Assembly: GCF_003387535.1 (NCBI RefSeq)
Contig: NZ_QUNR01000003.1
Span: 62,001-126,000, forward strand
DNA: 64,000 nucleotides
Reading direction: 5' to 3'
Origin: Paraperlucidibaca baekdonensis
GTDB taxonomy: Bacteria; Pseudomonadota; Gammaproteobacteria; Pseudomonadales; Moraxellaceae
Shown here: positions 1-10,625 of the stretch, one piece after another
How the letters are laid out: each line of letters starts with the position of its first letter
Position numbering within the stretch: position 1 is the first letter of the stretch
Notes under the pieces: model-generated
What the model was told of the DNA's origin: nothing
Database searches by the model: none
Seen by the model: only the letters and a program-made list of their open reading frames with translations
Position numbers and translations under genes: made by a program

Positions 1-1
1 T

Positions 2-337
2 GACCTAGGCGGCACCATGCGTCTGGGCGCGCAGCAGTGCCATCTGCTGCCGGGCACGCTTGCGCACACGGTCTATGGCGCCGCGGAAATCACTGAGCGC
101 CATCGCCACCGTTATGAGGTCAACAACACCTATGTGCCGCAACTCGAAGCCGCGGGCTTGCGCATTTCTGGCTTAAGCGCCGATAAATCTTTGGTGGAGG
201 TGGTCGAGATTCCGGATCATCCGTGGTTTGTGGCCTGCCAATTCCACCCCGAGTTCACCAGCTCCCCGCGCGATGGCCACCCGCTATTCAGCGGATTTAT
301 TGCCGCCGCACTGCAACACGCCGGTGCGCAGGGTTAA
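2..337 (+). CDS. pyrG: CTP synthase, C-terminal part (partial)
   Basis: C-terminal end of CTP synthase, which makes CTP from UTP with glutamine as nitrogen donor in the cytoplasm. The 5' part lies outside the window, and the reading frame is open from base 2. What remains is the end of the class I glutamine amidotransferase domain: a stretch beginning [11 protein letters not shown], the [10 protein letters not shown] segment, and [11 protein letters not shown], which carries the His and Glu of the Cys-His-Glu triad. It precedes kdsA and eno, the usual gammaproteobacterial order. The protein ends shortly after the triad, as in the family, so the 3' end is complete. Confidence 0.96.
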   Translation, partial: DLGGTMRLGAQQCHLLPGTLAHTVYGAAEITERHRHRYEVNNTYVPQLEAAGLRISGLSADKSLVEVVEIPDHPWFVACQFHPEFTSSPRDGHPLFSGFIAAALQHAGAQG

Positions 338-367
338 GCTTGCTAGCTAGATCATTTACAGGACTGA

Positions 368-1216
<849 letters not shown>

Positions 1217-1235
1217 TTCATCAGGCTTGCCGTAA

Positions 1236-2564
<1,329 letters not shown>

Positions 2565-2567
2565 GCC

Positions 2568-2972
2568 ATGATTGCCACCACCAGTCTCAGCCGCTCGTTG
2601 CTATGGCTGGCCGTGGCTATTTTTGCCGTATTGCAGTTGAGCTTGTGGTTCGGTGAGGGCGGGATTTTCGATGTACATCGCCTAAAATCCGCCGTTGCTG
2701 AACAACAAGCCGAGAATTTGCGTTTGCGCCAGCGCAACGATGTGCTCGAGGCTGAAGTCAACGACCTCAAGACCGGTTATGCCGCGATTGAAGAGCGGGC
2801 ACGGCTGGATTTAGGCATGATCAAAGACGACGAAACGTTCTATTTGGTGACCGGTAAAGCGCTGTCAGGTTCGGTGACGGCGCAAATGCCTTCCACGCCG
2901 ATTACTGTTCATGGCCAACTTGCCACGCCTGCTTCTGCGCCAGCTGCCACGCCATCTGAGCAGACGCCATGA
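2568..2972 (+). CDS. ftsB: Cell division protein FtsB (septum formation initiator family)
   Basis: 134 aa. A small bitopic inner-membrane protein that links FtsQ and FtsL in the divisome. An N-terminal membrane helix (about residues 9-28) is followed by a coiled coil rich in Gln/Glu/Leu/Arg (about residues 38-72, VAEQQAENLRLRQRN) and the conserved ARLDLGMIKDDETFY segment. The tail after residue 95 is a low-complexity Ala/Pro/Thr stretch, longer than in E. coli FtsB. Located between eno and ispD as in E. coli and Pseudomonas. Its stop overlaps the ispD start by 4 bases. Confidence 0.92.
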   Translation: MIATTSLSRSLLWLAVAIFAVLQLSLWFGEGGIFDVHRLKSAVAEQQAENLRLRQRNDVLEAEVNDLKTGYAAIEERARLDLGMIKDDETFYLVTGKALSGSVTAQMPSTPITVHGQLATPASAPAATPSEQTP

Positions 2973-3694
2973 GCGCCTGCTTTGCGGTGCTGCCCGCTGC
3001 GGGTAGCGGCTCGCGCTTTGGTGCTCAGCACGCCAAGCAATACGCATTGCTCGATGGACAAACCGTGATGGCGCACACTGTGCAGCGACTGCTCAGTGTG
3101 CCTGAGATCACCGATATTGCTGTCGTGTTGGCGGCGCATGATCAGCTCGCCGAGCGTGTCATTGCCGGCCTGCCGGTTTGTCGCGTGATTGGCGGTGCTG
3201 AGCGCATGGATTCGGTGTTGGCCGGCCTGCTGGCGCTGACCGATGCGCATGATGATGATTGGGTATTGGTGCACGACATTGCTCGGCCGTTGGTGCGGCC
3301 CGATGACATTCGCCGATTGCTTACAGCCTGTGCCGACGACCCGGTTGGCGGACTACTGGCGCATGCCGTGCGCGATACCATCAAGCGGACTCAGCCGGTG
3401 GCGCAGGGGCAGGTCGCTGACTCGCGATGCGTGGCGCAGACCATCCCGCGTGATGAACTTATGCACGCCCTGACGCCTCAGCTGTTTCGCTACGGCCTGC
3501 TGCGTGATGCCTTGCTCGCCGCGCGTGCCGATGGCGTGGTGGTCACCGATGAAGCCGCCGCCATGGAGCGCCTTGGGCACTCACCGCGCCTGGTCACGGG
3601 TGCGCGCGATAACCTAAAAATCACCTATGCCGATGACCTCGCGCTCGCCGAGTTTTATCTGGCGCAGCAGCGCGCGCAAGGAGTTTGCCCATGA
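2969..3694 (+). CDS. ispD: 2-C-methyl-D-erythritol 4-phosphate cytidylyltransferase
   Basis: 241 aa. Third step of the MEP isoprenoid pathway: CTP plus MEP gives CDP-ME. The nucleotide-binding N-terminus [13 protein letters not shown], the lysine in [11 protein letters not shown], the HDIARPLV segment (usually HDAARP) and [12 protein letters not shown] are visible. The start overlaps the ftsB stop (ATGA) and the end overlaps the ispF start (ATGA), which indicates translational coupling. IspD and IspF are separate proteins here, not the fused form seen in alphaproteobacteria. Confidence 0.95.
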   Translation: MSACFAVLPAAGSGSRFGAQHAKQYALLDGQTVMAHTVQRLLSVPEITDIAVVLAAHDQLAERVIAGLPVCRVIGGAERMDSVLAGLLALTDAHDDDWVLVHDIARPLVRPDDIRRLLTACADDPVGGLLAHAVRDTIKRTQPVAQGQVADSRCVAQTIPRDELMHALTPQLFRYGLLRDALLAARADGVVVTDEAAAMERLGHSPRLVTGARDNLKITYADDLALAEFYLAQQRAQGVCP

Positions 3695-4182
3695 GTTCTC
3701 AGTTGCGCCCGCGCATTGGTCACGGTATCGATGTGCATCGGTTTGGCCCCGGCAGTGCAGTTGCGCTGGCCGGTGTCCGCATCGCACACACGCACGGCCT
3801 GATGGCCCACTCCGATGGTGATGTGGCTCTGCATGCGCTCGCCGATGCGCTGCTGGGCGCGCTGGCTTTGGGCGATATCGGCAAGCATTTTCCCGATACC
3901 GATGCCGCCTTTGCTGGGGCGGATAGCCGCGAGTTATTGCGCCGCGTGCTCGCGCTCATTCATGCGCGCGGCTATGTGGTGGGTAATGCCGACCTCACCA
4001 TTATGGCCGAGCAGCCGAAGTTGCGACCGCATATCGATGCCATGCGCGCCGTGGTGGCCGCCGATTTGCAGGTGGCGATTGACGCGGTGAGCGTGAAGGC
4101 GACGACAACCGAGGAGCTCGGGTTTGTTGGCCGGCGCGAAGGCATCGAGGCGCATGCCGTGGTGATGCTGTGGCCGGCATGA
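3691..4182 (+). CDS. ispF: 2-C-methyl-D-erythritol 2,4-cyclodiphosphate synthase
   Basis: 163 aa. Converts CDP-ME 2-phosphate to the cyclodiphosphate MEcPP with release of CMP, in the MEP pathway. The metal-binding motif [29 protein letters not shown] and the ending [19 protein letters not shown] are typical of the trimeric enzyme. A TTG two codons upstream also keeps the frame, but the ATG at 3691 has AAGGAG at 3678-3683 with a 7-base spacer and overlaps the ispD stop. Confidence 0.95.
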   Translation: MSSQLRPRIGHGIDVHRFGPGSAVALAGVRIAHTHGLMAHSDGDVALHALADALLGALALGDIGKHFPDTDAAFAGADSRELLRRVLALIHARGYVVGNADLTIMAEQPKLRPHIDAMRAVVAADLQVAIDAVSVKATTTEELGFVGRREGIEAHAVVMLWPA

Positions 4183-4195
4183 GCGCGGCGAGTTC

Positions 4196-5332
4196 GTGAA
4201 CACATCGGAGCTATCAAGCGAGATGGCCACGCGCCCGGTGCCGCTGCGTGGCGAATGCCCCTCGCCGTGGGGTGAGCCCTTGGCGCGCGCCCAATTAAAA
4301 GCCACCGCTGAAGACTTTTTAGTCACCGAAGTCATGGGTTTTGAACCCAGCGGCGAGGGTGAGCACCTGTGGTTGTGGGTGGAAAAGTGCGGCCTCAACA
4401 CCGATGCCGTGGCCGCCGATATTGCCCAGCGTTTAGCACTGCCGCGCCATGCCGTGAGCTACTCGGGCATGAAAGATCGCCATGCCCGCACCCAGCAATG
4501 GTTTAGCGTGCATTGGCCCGCTGGTGCCGGTACGGCTCATGCTGGCGTATGGTCATTTGATGGCTGGCTGCCGGAGGCGGCCGCTGGTTATTGTGTGCTC
4601 AAACAGGCGCGTAGTAATCGTAAGCTCCGCCGCGGCGCGCATGCCGCGAATCACTTTGTCATCACCCTGCGCAATCTGGCGTTGCTCGGCAGCCGCGTTG
4701 CGCTCGATGAGCGGCTGGCGACCATCGCCGCGCACGGCGTGCCCAACTATATCGGCGAGCAACGCTTTGGTCATGGCGGCCGCAACATCGACCAAGGCTT
4801 AGCGCTGCTTGCCGATCGTCGTGCTGGCCGGCGTCGGCGCCGTGATCAGCGCGAGAGTATTTGGTTGTCGGCGCTACGTTCGGCGCTATTTAATCGGGTG
4901 CTGGCCGCGCGCGTGCGCGATGGTAGCTGGGCATCGTGCCGTACAGGTGATGTGCTGCAGCTCGATGGCCGCGGCAGTTTTTTTATCCCTACCGATGACG
5001 ACGCGACTTGGCCCGAGCGCCTTCAGCAGGGCCTAGTGCATGCCACCGGCCCCTTGCCGGGCGCCGGTGAGCTGGCAGTGACCGAGGCTGTGGAGGCATT
5101 GGAGACTGAGGTGCTTGCACCCTGGCAATCCGTGATCGATGATCTGGCGCTGATCGGCGTGCCAGCCCAACGCCGCGCGCTGCGTTTGTGTGCCCCTGAT
5201 TTATCCGCGCAATGGCTCAATGAGCAGACCTTGCGCCTGAGTTTTAGCTTGCCCTGCGGTGCATTTGCCACCGCATTATTGGCATCGAGTATTGCCCTTG
5301 AGGAGAGTCCGCATGCGCTTTTTGCTGAGTAA
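4196..5332 (+). CDS. truD: tRNA pseudouridine(13) synthase
   Basis: 378 aa. Isomerises U13 to pseudouridine in tRNA-Glu. The catalytic motif GMKDRHARTQQW (Asp near residue 94), the N-terminal KATAEDFLVTEV and the TRUD insertion domain (HGVPNYIGEQRFGHGG) are present. The start is either GTG at 4196 or ATG at 4223; neither has a strong ribosome-binding site. The last 20 bases including the stop (5313-5332) recur exactly at the start of surE (6245-6264), so truD and surE formerly overlapped and were later separated by the higBA insert. Confidence 0.93.
   Translation: MNTSELSSEMATRPVPLRGECPSPWGEPLARAQLKATAEDFLVTEVMGFEPSGEGEHLWLWVEKCGLNTDAVAADIAQRLALPRHAVSYSGMKDRHARTQQWFSVHWPAGAGTAHAGVWSFDGWLPEAAAGYCVLKQARSNRKLRRGAHAANHFVITLRNLALLGSRVALDERLATIAAHGVPNYIGEQRFGHGGRNIDQGLALLADRRAGRRRRRDQRESIWLSALRSALFNRVLAARVRDGSWASCRTGDVLQLDGRGSFFIPTDDDATWPERLQQGLVHATGPLPGAGELAVTEAVEALETEVLAPWQSVIDDLALIGVPAQRRALRLCAPDLSAQWLNEQTLRLSFSLPCGAFATALLASSIALEESPHALFAE
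5313..5332. repeat. 20-bp direct repeat, copy 1 (putative att/duplication site at truD end)
   Basis: ATGCGCTTTTTGCTGAGTAA occurs here as the end of truD and again at 6245-6264 as the start of surE. The match is exact over 20 bp and stops at both ends. A good ribosome-binding site (AGGAG, 5301-5305) sits just before this copy, where it would have served the original surE start. The two copies bound the higBA insert. Confidence 0.9.
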
Positions 5333-5353
5333 GCTAGTGTGGCGGCACGTTCG

Positions 5354-5680
5354 TTAGGCCATCGCGCCAGTGTTTGCCACCGAGTGCTGAATACGGCGTA
5401 CGTTTTTTGCTTCTTGCTCGTAGGCGCTATGACGTACATCCCAAAGTTCGACCGCGTGCTGAATGTTTAGCCAGAACTCTGGGGTGTTACCCAGTGCGGC
5501 AGACAGCTTAATGGCTGCTGGCGCCGTCAGCGTGCCTTTATCATGCACAATTCGGCTTAGCGTGTTTCGATGTACGCCCATCGCCTCGGCTAGCGCGCTA
5601 ATTTCTATACCCATCGGCTCCAGAAATTCGCTGACCAGCATTTGACCCACAGTGACTGGGCGACGTGTTGTATTTCTCAT
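5354..5680 (-). CDS. higA: HigA-family antitoxin, XRE-type DNA-binding protein
   Basis: 108 aa. Antitoxin of a type II toxin-antitoxin pair; the family binds and neutralises the HigB toxin and represses its own promoter. The N-terminus RRPVTVGQMLVSEFLEPMG and the helix-turn-helix ISALAEAMGVHRNTLSRIVHDKG are characteristic of the HigA branch, followed by LGNTPEFWLNIQ. The start at 5680 is chosen because AGGAG lies 9 bases upstream; the in-frame ATG at 5689 abuts that site. It follows the toxin gene by 20 bases, the order typical of higBA loci. It sits inside a repeat-bounded insert between truD and surE. Confidence 0.92.
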   Translation of the reverse strand: MRNTTRRPVTVGQMLVSEFLEPMGIEISALAEAMGVHRNTLSRIVHDKGTLTAPAAIKLSAALGNTPEFWLNIQHAVELWDVRHSAYEQEAKNVRRIQHSVANTGAMA

Positions 5681-5700
5681 GGCTATCATCTCCTCTTGTC

Positions 5701-5988
5701 CTAGTATGTGTGCGGATCTAGGTAGGTGTCTTGGGCGACACCGTCTTCCCAGCGAAAAATCAGTCGATACTGTTTATTGACCCGGATAGAGCACCATTCA
5801 GACAAACTGCCTTGTAGGTGTTCAAAGCGATTACCGGGTGGCACCCTCAGGTCTGACTCATGGATCGCTGCATCTAAAATCTGAAGTTTTCTAAATAAAG
5901 CGCTTTCGATGTTGCTGGGTATCTTTTTGTGACTCTGGTCGTCTTCATAAAAGGCTTCTAGCCAAAGATCTCTAAACTCAATCGCCAT
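5701..5988 (-). CDS. higB: HigB-family toxin (RelE/ParE superfamily ribonuclease)
   Basis: 95 aa. Probable ribosome-dependent mRNA interferase. Segments typical of the family are ALFRKLQILDAAIHESDLR, VPPGNRFEHLQGSLSEWCSI and RVNKQYRLIFRW, followed by a short C-terminal strand. The toxin comes first and the antitoxin second on the minus strand. A near-consensus promoter lies upstream at 6012-6040. The ribosome-binding site is weak. The host chromosome order truD-surE is broken by this pair, which suggests acquisition by transfer. Confidence 0.92.
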   Translation of the reverse strand: MAIEFRDLWLEAFYEDDQSHKKIPSNIESALFRKLQILDAAIHESDLRVPPGNRFEHLQGSLSEWCSIRVNKQYRLIFRWEDGVAQDTYLDPHTY

Positions 5989-6011
5989 ATATTTGGTATC
6001 GCTTTTTTTTC

Positions 6012-6040
6012 ATTCTATGCACTACGCTGTTGTGCGTCAA
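6012..6040 (-). promoter_or_regulatory. Predicted sigma-70 promoter of higBA
   Basis: On the minus strand a -35 TTGACG (6035-6040) and a -10 TAGAAT (6012-6017) are separated by exactly 17 bases. Transcription would start about 20 bases before the higB ATG. The spacer region contains the inverted pair GCAC/GTGC (6020 back to about 6036 on the plus strand), a possible HigA operator. Confidence 0.7.
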
Positions 6041-6169
6041 ACGGAGTTGCTCTCGTGTCGCCGCTGTGAGGCAAGGTGTTTTGGTAGAGTTTCGTGTCTT
6101 GAGGCGCATGTAGGCTGGTGAGCAGTTATAATTGAACCTTGAGCTTCTGTTCGGTAGCAGCAATATCAA

Positions 6170-6190
6170 AAGCGGGTACTTAAGCGGGTA
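6170..6190. repeat. Tandem 9-bp repeat AAGCGGGTA, possible integrase arm sites
   Basis: AAGCGGGTA occurs at 6170-6178 and 6182-6190, a 12-base period with CTT between. It lies in the non-coding, AT-rich part of the insert, about 55 bases from the second 20-bp direct repeat. Short spaced repeats next to a core site resemble arm-type sites of tyrosine integrases. No integrase gene is present, so this is inference. Confidence 0.45.
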
Positions 6191-6203
6191 TATGAATATG
6201 TCT

Positions 6204-6209
6204 TATAAT
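6204..6209 (+). promoter_or_regulatory. Possible -10 box for surE supplied by the insert
   Basis: A perfect TATAAT lies 35 bases before the surE ATG in an AT-rich stretch. No convincing -35 box is found 16-18 bases upstream. Because the higBA insert separates surE from the upstream operon, a local promoter would be useful; this is the best candidate. Confidence 0.35.
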
Positions 6210-6244
6210 TTAATAATTAACAAAAACAATGGGATGGCTTAAAT

Positions 6245-6264
6245 ATGCGCTTTTTGCTGAGTAA
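6245..6264. repeat. 20-bp direct repeat, copy 2 (start of surE)
   Basis: Exact second copy of ATGCGCTTTTTGCTGAGTAA, here forming the first codons of surE (MRFLLSN). Copy 1 is at 5313-5332. Together they bound the 932-bp span that carries higBA. Confidence 0.9.
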
Positions 6265-7006
6265 TGACGATGGCGTGTTGGCCCCCGGCCTGCAGGCCAT
6301 GGCCGATGCCTTAGCGAGCCTCGGCGAGGTCACAGTGGTCGCGCCCGATGGCGAGCGTAGCGCGTTTTCCAGCGCTCTCACGCTCGATCGACCCTTGCGC
6401 CCGCAGCGTCTGGCCAACGGTTTTATTGCCCTCAATGGCACGCCCGCCGACTGCATTCATATCGCGCTCAATGGCTTACTCGATTTCGAGCCTGACTTGA
6501 TTGTCTCGGGCATCAATGCTGGCGCGAACTTGGGCGACGATGTGCTCTATTCGGGTACCGTGGCGGCCGCGTTGGAGGGGCGCTTCTTGGGCCATCCGGC
6601 CATGGCCGTGTCGTTGGCGAAACCCAAAATAGAGATACGCGGCATCGATGATTATCGTGCGGCAGCAGCTTATGCGGCCCAGCTCATTGCGAAATGGCCA
6701 GGCTTAGGTCTGCCACCGCGCTCACTGCTCAATGTCAATGTGCCCGGCGGCGAGCCCAGTGAGCACACCGGTTTTGCGGTTACGCGCTTGGGTCATCGCG
6801 CGCGCAGCCAAGATGTCATGAAGCTTGAAGACCCACGCGGCAATAGCGTGTATTGGATTGGCGCGCTCGGTGACCCGCTCGATAACGCGCCTGGCACCGA
6901 TTTTTATGCGGTCTCCGAGGGTGCGGTGAGCATCACGCCGCTCGATCCCGACATGACTCATCGCGCCGCCATGACCACCTTAACATCGTGGATTAAGCAA
7001 TTATGA
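6245..7006 (+). CDS. surE: 5'/3'-nucleotidase SurE
   Basis: 253 aa. Metal-dependent nucleoside monophosphate phosphatase linked to stationary-phase survival. The N-terminal [10 protein letters not shown] with its two metal-binding Asp residues, NGTPADC and the [20 protein letters not shown] loop are diagnostic. The first 20 bases repeat the end of truD, so the original overlap with truD was replaced by the higBA insert; the present start has only a weak GGGATGG upstream. Its stop overlaps the pcm start by 4 bases. Confidence 0.95.
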   Translation: MRFLLSNDDGVLAPGLQAMADALASLGEVTVVAPDGERSAFSSALTLDRPLRPQRLANGFIALNGTPADCIHIALNGLLDFEPDLIVSGINAGANLGDDVLYSGTVAAALEGRFLGHPAMAVSLAKPKIEIRGIDDYRAAAAYAAQLIAKWPGLGLPPRSLLNVNVPGGEPSEHTGFAVTRLGHRARSQDVMKLEDPRGNSVYWIGALGDPLDNAPGTDFYAVSEGAVSITPLDPDMTHRAAMTTLTSWIKQL

Positions 7007-7671
7007 GTGGCACGTTTGACCTCACCGGCTCCGGATTTACCTCGGCGCGCACGCGCGACCGCCTCATGGCTCGATTGATGACGCAGGGCATTAGCGATCC
7101 GCATGTGCTCGATGTGATGCGCCAAACTCCGCGCCATGTTTTCGTCGATGAGGCGCTCGCGCATCGTGCCTATGAAGATACGGCGCTGCCGATTGGCCAC
7201 AGCCAAACGCTATCGCAGCCTTATATTGTCGCGCGCATGAGCGAAATTTTATTGGCCGCTGGGGCTCGCCAAAAAGTCTTGGAAATCGGTACCGGCTCAG
7301 GCTATCAGACCGCTGTGTTGGCGCAGTTGGTGGGCACGGTGCATTCCATTGAGCGCATCAAAGCTTTGCAAGATAAGGCCCGCGAGCGCCTGAAAGCCAT
7401 GGGGCTCAATAATGTCCGGCTGCGCCACGCCGACGGCATGCAAGGCTGGCCGGGTGAGGGCGAGTACGACGGCATCATCGGCACGGCAGCGGCTTTGGGC
7501 GTGCCGCCGGCGTTGATTGATTTGCTGGCGATAGGCGGGCGCATGGTGTTGCCGGTGGGCGCCGGTCAGCGACAGTCCTTGGTGCTGGTGTGCAAAACCG
7601 CTGATGGTGTTAGCCAAGAAATTATTGAGCCGGTGCATTTTGTGCCGATGCTCGGTGGTGTAGTTGGCTAA
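7003..7671 (+). CDS. pcm: Protein-L-isoaspartate O-methyltransferase
   Basis: 222 aa. Methylates abnormal L-isoaspartyl residues with SAM to start protein repair. The family stretch [32 protein letters not shown] is present (in parts), as are the SAM motif [15 protein letters not shown] and the [13 protein letters not shown] ending. The start overlaps surE by 4 bases. In E. coli and Pseudomonas nlpD and rpoS follow; here they do not. Confidence 0.95.
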   Translation: MSGTFDLTGSGFTSARTRDRLMARLMTQGISDPHVLDVMRQTPRHVFVDEALAHRAYEDTALPIGHSQTLSQPYIVARMSEILLAAGARQKVLEIGTGSGYQTAVLAQLVGTVHSIERIKALQDKARERLKAMGLNNVRLRHADGMQGWPGEGEYDGIIGTAAALGVPPALIDLLAIGGRMVLPVGAGQRQSLVLVCKTADGVSQEIIEPVHFVPMLGGVVG

Positions 7672-7738
7672 TCGGCATTTCTGGTGTATTCCGTGAGTGG
7701 GGCATAACACATTCCAATAGCGCCCCTGAGGGTGGCGT

Positions 7739-8596
7739 ATGCAACAGCAGCAGGTGCAAGGCTTAGCGATTATTGCGTTGTTTGGTGGCTTTGCCGCCGT
7801 GGAGCTGTTGCGCCGGCGATTTTTTAGCCCGCATGCCACGCGCGAAGACAATCGCCTCGATCTAGTCATGGGTTTGTTACTGCCGCTGTTTATCGTGCCG
7901 GCGATTATTCTGTTGTGCAATTTACTGGGCCAATGGCTATTTCCCGATGCCCAAAACCAGCTCGCCGACTGGCCGATATGGCTGATGATCGTGGCGCTTT
8001 TGCTCTCCGATGACCTCACGCAATACTGGTGGCATCGCCTATCGCACACCTCATGGATGTGGCCGTTTCACCGCGCGCATCATGCCGCCGCCTATATGGG
8101 CGTGCGCGTGGTGTATCGCAATAACTTCTTCTATTACCTATTTATGCCGGGATTATGGGCCAGCGGTATTTGGCTCTACTTGGGCTTCGGCTGGGTCTAC
8201 GTGAGCTATGCCATCGTGAAAATGGCGGTGATTATTGGCGCGCATTCGGAGGCGCGCTGGGATGAGAAGCTCTATGCCATTCCGGCGCTACGCCCGCTGA
8301 TGTGGCTGCTGGAGCGCACCATCAGCACGCCGGCCACGCATTTTGCTCATCATGCGCTGTCGCAAAAAGACGGCATTGGCCATTACACCGGCAACTACGG
8401 CAACCTACTTTTTTTCTGGGATGTGCTGTTTGGTACCGCGCACATCACACGCCAATACCCACCGGCGTTTGGCCTGCCCGACGACATTCGCCACGGCAGC
8501 GAAAAATGGCAAGTGCAGGTTTTTTATCCACTGTTGAAGTCCTCGCGCGCGGAGACTGTGCTCAGCGGCACGCCAGTGCCACCGCCAGAGGCTTAA
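7739..8596 (+). CDS. Sterol desaturase / fatty-acid hydroxylase superfamily membrane protein
   Basis: 285 aa integral membrane di-iron oxygenase family protein. Three histidine clusters expected for the family are visible: HRLSH (in YWWHRLSHTSW), HRAHH, and HFAHH near residue 200. Several hydrophobic segments lie in the first 90 residues and around 135-165. The substrate cannot be told from sequence. It is co-directional with pcm, 67 bases downstream, and occupies the place where nlpD-rpoS would be expected. Confidence 0.85.
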   Translation: MQQQQVQGLAIIALFGGFAAVELLRRRFFSPHATREDNRLDLVMGLLLPLFIVPAIILLCNLLGQWLFPDAQNQLADWPIWLMIVALLLSDDLTQYWWHRLSHTSWMWPFHRAHHAAAYMGVRVVYRNNFFYYLFMPGLWASGIWLYLGFGWVYVSYAIVKMAVIIGAHSEARWDEKLYAIPALRPLMWLLERTISTPATHFAHHALSQKDGIGHYTGNYGNLLFFWDVLFGTAHITRQYPPAFGLPDDIRHGSEKWQVQVFYPLLKSSRAETVLSGTPVPPPEA

Positions 8597-8681
8597 TAGA
8601 TGAACAAAATGTCATGGTGTGTCCATGCGCTGGTTGATGAGTGATCGATAAGGTAACTCTGTATTCAAACAGGAGTTCACC

Positions 8682-10061
8682 ATGAAACACAGTAAATCTC
8701 TCATGGCCATCACGGCCTTGGCCACTGCACTAGCTGCGTGCGGCGGTGGCGGCGGTTCATCGTCATCCGGCACAGCATCCACGAGCGCTAGGTCTGAAGG
8801 CGTTATTTCTGGATTCGGCTCGGTTATTGTCGATGGTGAAAGCTATGGCACCACCGCAGCTGCCTACCTAGACGAATTTAATCAAGCCGTTGCGCGCAAT
8901 GCACTGCGCATTGGTATGTCGGTCAGTGTCGATGGTCGTCGTAACGATGACGGAACTGGCGAAGCGAGCCGCGTGGAAGTGCGCCGACTATTGCGCGGCC
9001 CCATCACGGATTTGTCATCAGGCACGTTCAAGGTGCTAGGCCAGCCAGTCACCTTAAGCAGCGCCGCATTGACCTCACAAACTTTAGCCAATGGTCAGCT
9101 AGTTGAGATTTATGGCTTGCCCAGCAGCGATGGCATTTCGGCCAGTCGCGTCGATGTTGTCAACACGCTTAGCAGCTACAGCACCTACGGTCGGATCACC
9201 GCAGTCGATGCGACTGCTGTGACAATGGGCGGCCTAATGATCAAATTGCCGATCAATTCACCAGCCATTGCGGTCGGTGATTGGATTTATGCCAAATGTG
9301 CGCCAGCCAGTCAGGCGTGCTTGGATGGCTCAGCTTTGAACGCCACCCAAGTGCGCTTGGCGAATTTGCGTGATCGCATCGACAGTGCCCAGCGCGTGAA
9401 AATTAAGGGTGTGATTGACTCCGCCAGCTTGCCAAATGAACTGGTGATTCAAGGCTTAGCTATTGATATCAGTCGCGCGACCTTGGGTGAGTCTGATGGC
9501 GATGAGTCCAACCAAAATGGCTTTGCTTGGCAGCCGAAAGTAGGTGACTTTGTTGAAGTGAAAGGCAGTTACCAAAATGGTCGCTTTGTTGCTTCCCGTG
9601 TTGAGCAAGAAGGCTATCGTGAGGTAAGCAATTTGCGTACCGCGGGTGTACGTTACAGCACGGAGCTATACGGTGTTGTCTCTGCTGCTACTAATTGCCC
9701 GAGCGCTGCCGATTATCAAGTGCAATCGGTGTGTGTCGATGATCAAGCGCCATCGGCCAATCCCGCTATTGGTAGCTATGTGGAAGTGAAGGGTAACATG
9801 CAGGCCGATAACCTGTTGCGTGCCAATAAAGTCGAGGCCAAGCGCGTCAGCGATGGCACCCATAGCAGCTATGAGGAAAAAGGCACTGTTTCGTCGCTAA
9901 ACACAGTCGATAAAACCTTTACGCTAAACAACAGCGTACTGGTCAATTACGCCTCAGCTCGTGTGCAAGGCGATCTGACTAATGGCGTGTTTGTCGAAGT
10001 TAAAGGCAGCTACCAAAATGGCCAATTAGTTGCCACGAAAGTGGAACGTGAAAACGACTAA
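8682..10061 (+). CDS. DUF5666-type repeat lipoprotein
   Basis: 459 aa. A lipoprotein signal peptide ends in the lipobox LAAC (about residues 17-20), followed by a Gly/Ser-rich linker, so it is probably exported and lipid-anchored. The rest consists of repeated beta-rich modules. VEVKG followed by a short loop and (A/V)xKVE occurs several times: FVEVKGSYQNGRFVASRVE, YVEVKGNMQADNLLRANKVE and FVEVKGSYQNGQLVATKVE. This pattern fits the DUF5666 family. Strong ribosome-binding site (AGGAG). Function unknown. A long hairpin follows at 10116-10162. Confidence 0.8.
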   Translation: MKHSKSLMAITALATALAACGGGGGSSSSGTASTSARSEGVISGFGSVIVDGESYGTTAAAYLDEFNQAVARNALRIGMSVSVDGRRNDDGTGEASRVEVRRLLRGPITDLSSGTFKVLGQPVTLSSAALTSQTLANGQLVEIYGLPSSDGISASRVDVVNTLSSYSTYGRITAVDATAVTMGGLMIKLPINSPAIAVGDWIYAKCAPASQACLDGSALNATQVRLANLRDRIDSAQRVKIKGVIDSASLPNELVIQGLAIDISRATLGESDGDESNQNGFAWQPKVGDFVEVKGSYQNGRFVASRVEQEGYREVSNLRTAGVRYSTELYGVVSAATNCPSAADYQVQSVCVDDQAPSANPAIGSYVEVKGNMQADNLLRANKVEAKRVSDGTHSSYEEKGTVSSLNTVDKTFTLNNSVLVNYASARVQGDLTNGVFVEVKGSYQNGQLVATKVEREND

Positions 10062-10115
10062 GGCTGTCACTAAACCCATTATCGGCGCCTGCTATCGGCG
10101 TAGTTGATTGAGCCA

Positions 10116-10162
10116 GCACCACAGCATGGCCGAGCAATTGTTTGCTGGCCTTGCCGTGGTGC
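10116..10162. terminator. Long imperfect hairpin between convergent genes
   Basis: Arms GCACCACAGCATGGCC and GGCCTTGCCGTGGTGC pair with two mismatches. The interior (AGCAA/TTGCT) can extend the stem to a short loop. It lies between the DUF5666 gene and the end of the hemoglobin pseudogene, so it could terminate in both directions. There is no clear T run. Confidence 0.5.
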
Positions 10163-10178
10163 AGTCTTCATATTGGTA

Positions 10179-10614
10179 TTAGCGGACCGTTATGTTATCG
10201 CGATGCGTTGGTGCAAGCAGTGCCAGAATGTCTGTTTGCATAGCAAATGGCGTCTTAGCTGCGTTCAGGCTATCGACCAATACTTCGACTAGCGCATTAA
10301 AGTGAGCCTTTGTAATTGTCATGCCAGCATGTGATGACTTCATATCGCGTCCGGAGTTCTGGCAAGGGCCGCCGGGTGCCTAGCAAACCTGTTCGGTTAA
10401 TAAGCCCGCCAAGCGATCAGCATTGGTGTGTTTAAATTGCTCATCGATGCATTGATCTTGTTTTAGACGCGCGACAAAGTCGTCCATGACTGTGCGAATT
10501 GCTTCTTTGCCGCCAATCTGGCTGTAGAGCGTCTCGGATTCTTCGGCGCTAGCTGCGATGGGATTGATTGCTAGACCAGTGGTTAATAATGCTGCAAAAA
10601 ATATATTTTTTCAT
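10179..10614 (-). pseudogene. Group 1 truncated hemoglobin, broken (frameshift and stop)
   Basis: Reading past two lesions restores a secreted truncated-hemoglobin-like protein. From ATG at 10612-10614 the frame gives MKKYIF. A run of six A on the plus strand (10596-10601) has one base too many; removing it yields a signal peptide AALLTTGLAINPIAASA and then ETLYSQIGGKEAIRTVMDDF. A TAG at 10380-10382 follows LLTEQVC, after which APGGPCQNSGRDMKSSHAGM continues to a natural stop at 10179-10181. The GG-P-C...HAG pattern fits group 1 truncated hemoglobins. It directly follows the decayed DUF3034 gene. Confidence 0.85.
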
Positions 10615-10625
10615 GAAAGTTTTCT

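Noticed and set aside
5978-6169. 63-codon minus-strand open frame upstream of higB
   Set aside because: It runs across the higBA promoter, overlaps the higB start, lacks a ribosome-binding site and has no recognisable protein features.
5313-6264. 20-bp direct repeat as target-site duplication of an insertion sequence
   Set aside because: No transposase remnant or terminal inverted repeats were seen, and 20 bp is longer than usual IS duplications. An att-like origin is preferred.
7297-8049. 250-codon open frame antisense to pcm and the hydroxylase gene
   Set aside because: It spans the two well-supported plus-strand genes; its Cys/His/Arg/Gln-rich translation is typical of a shadow frame in GC-rich DNA.
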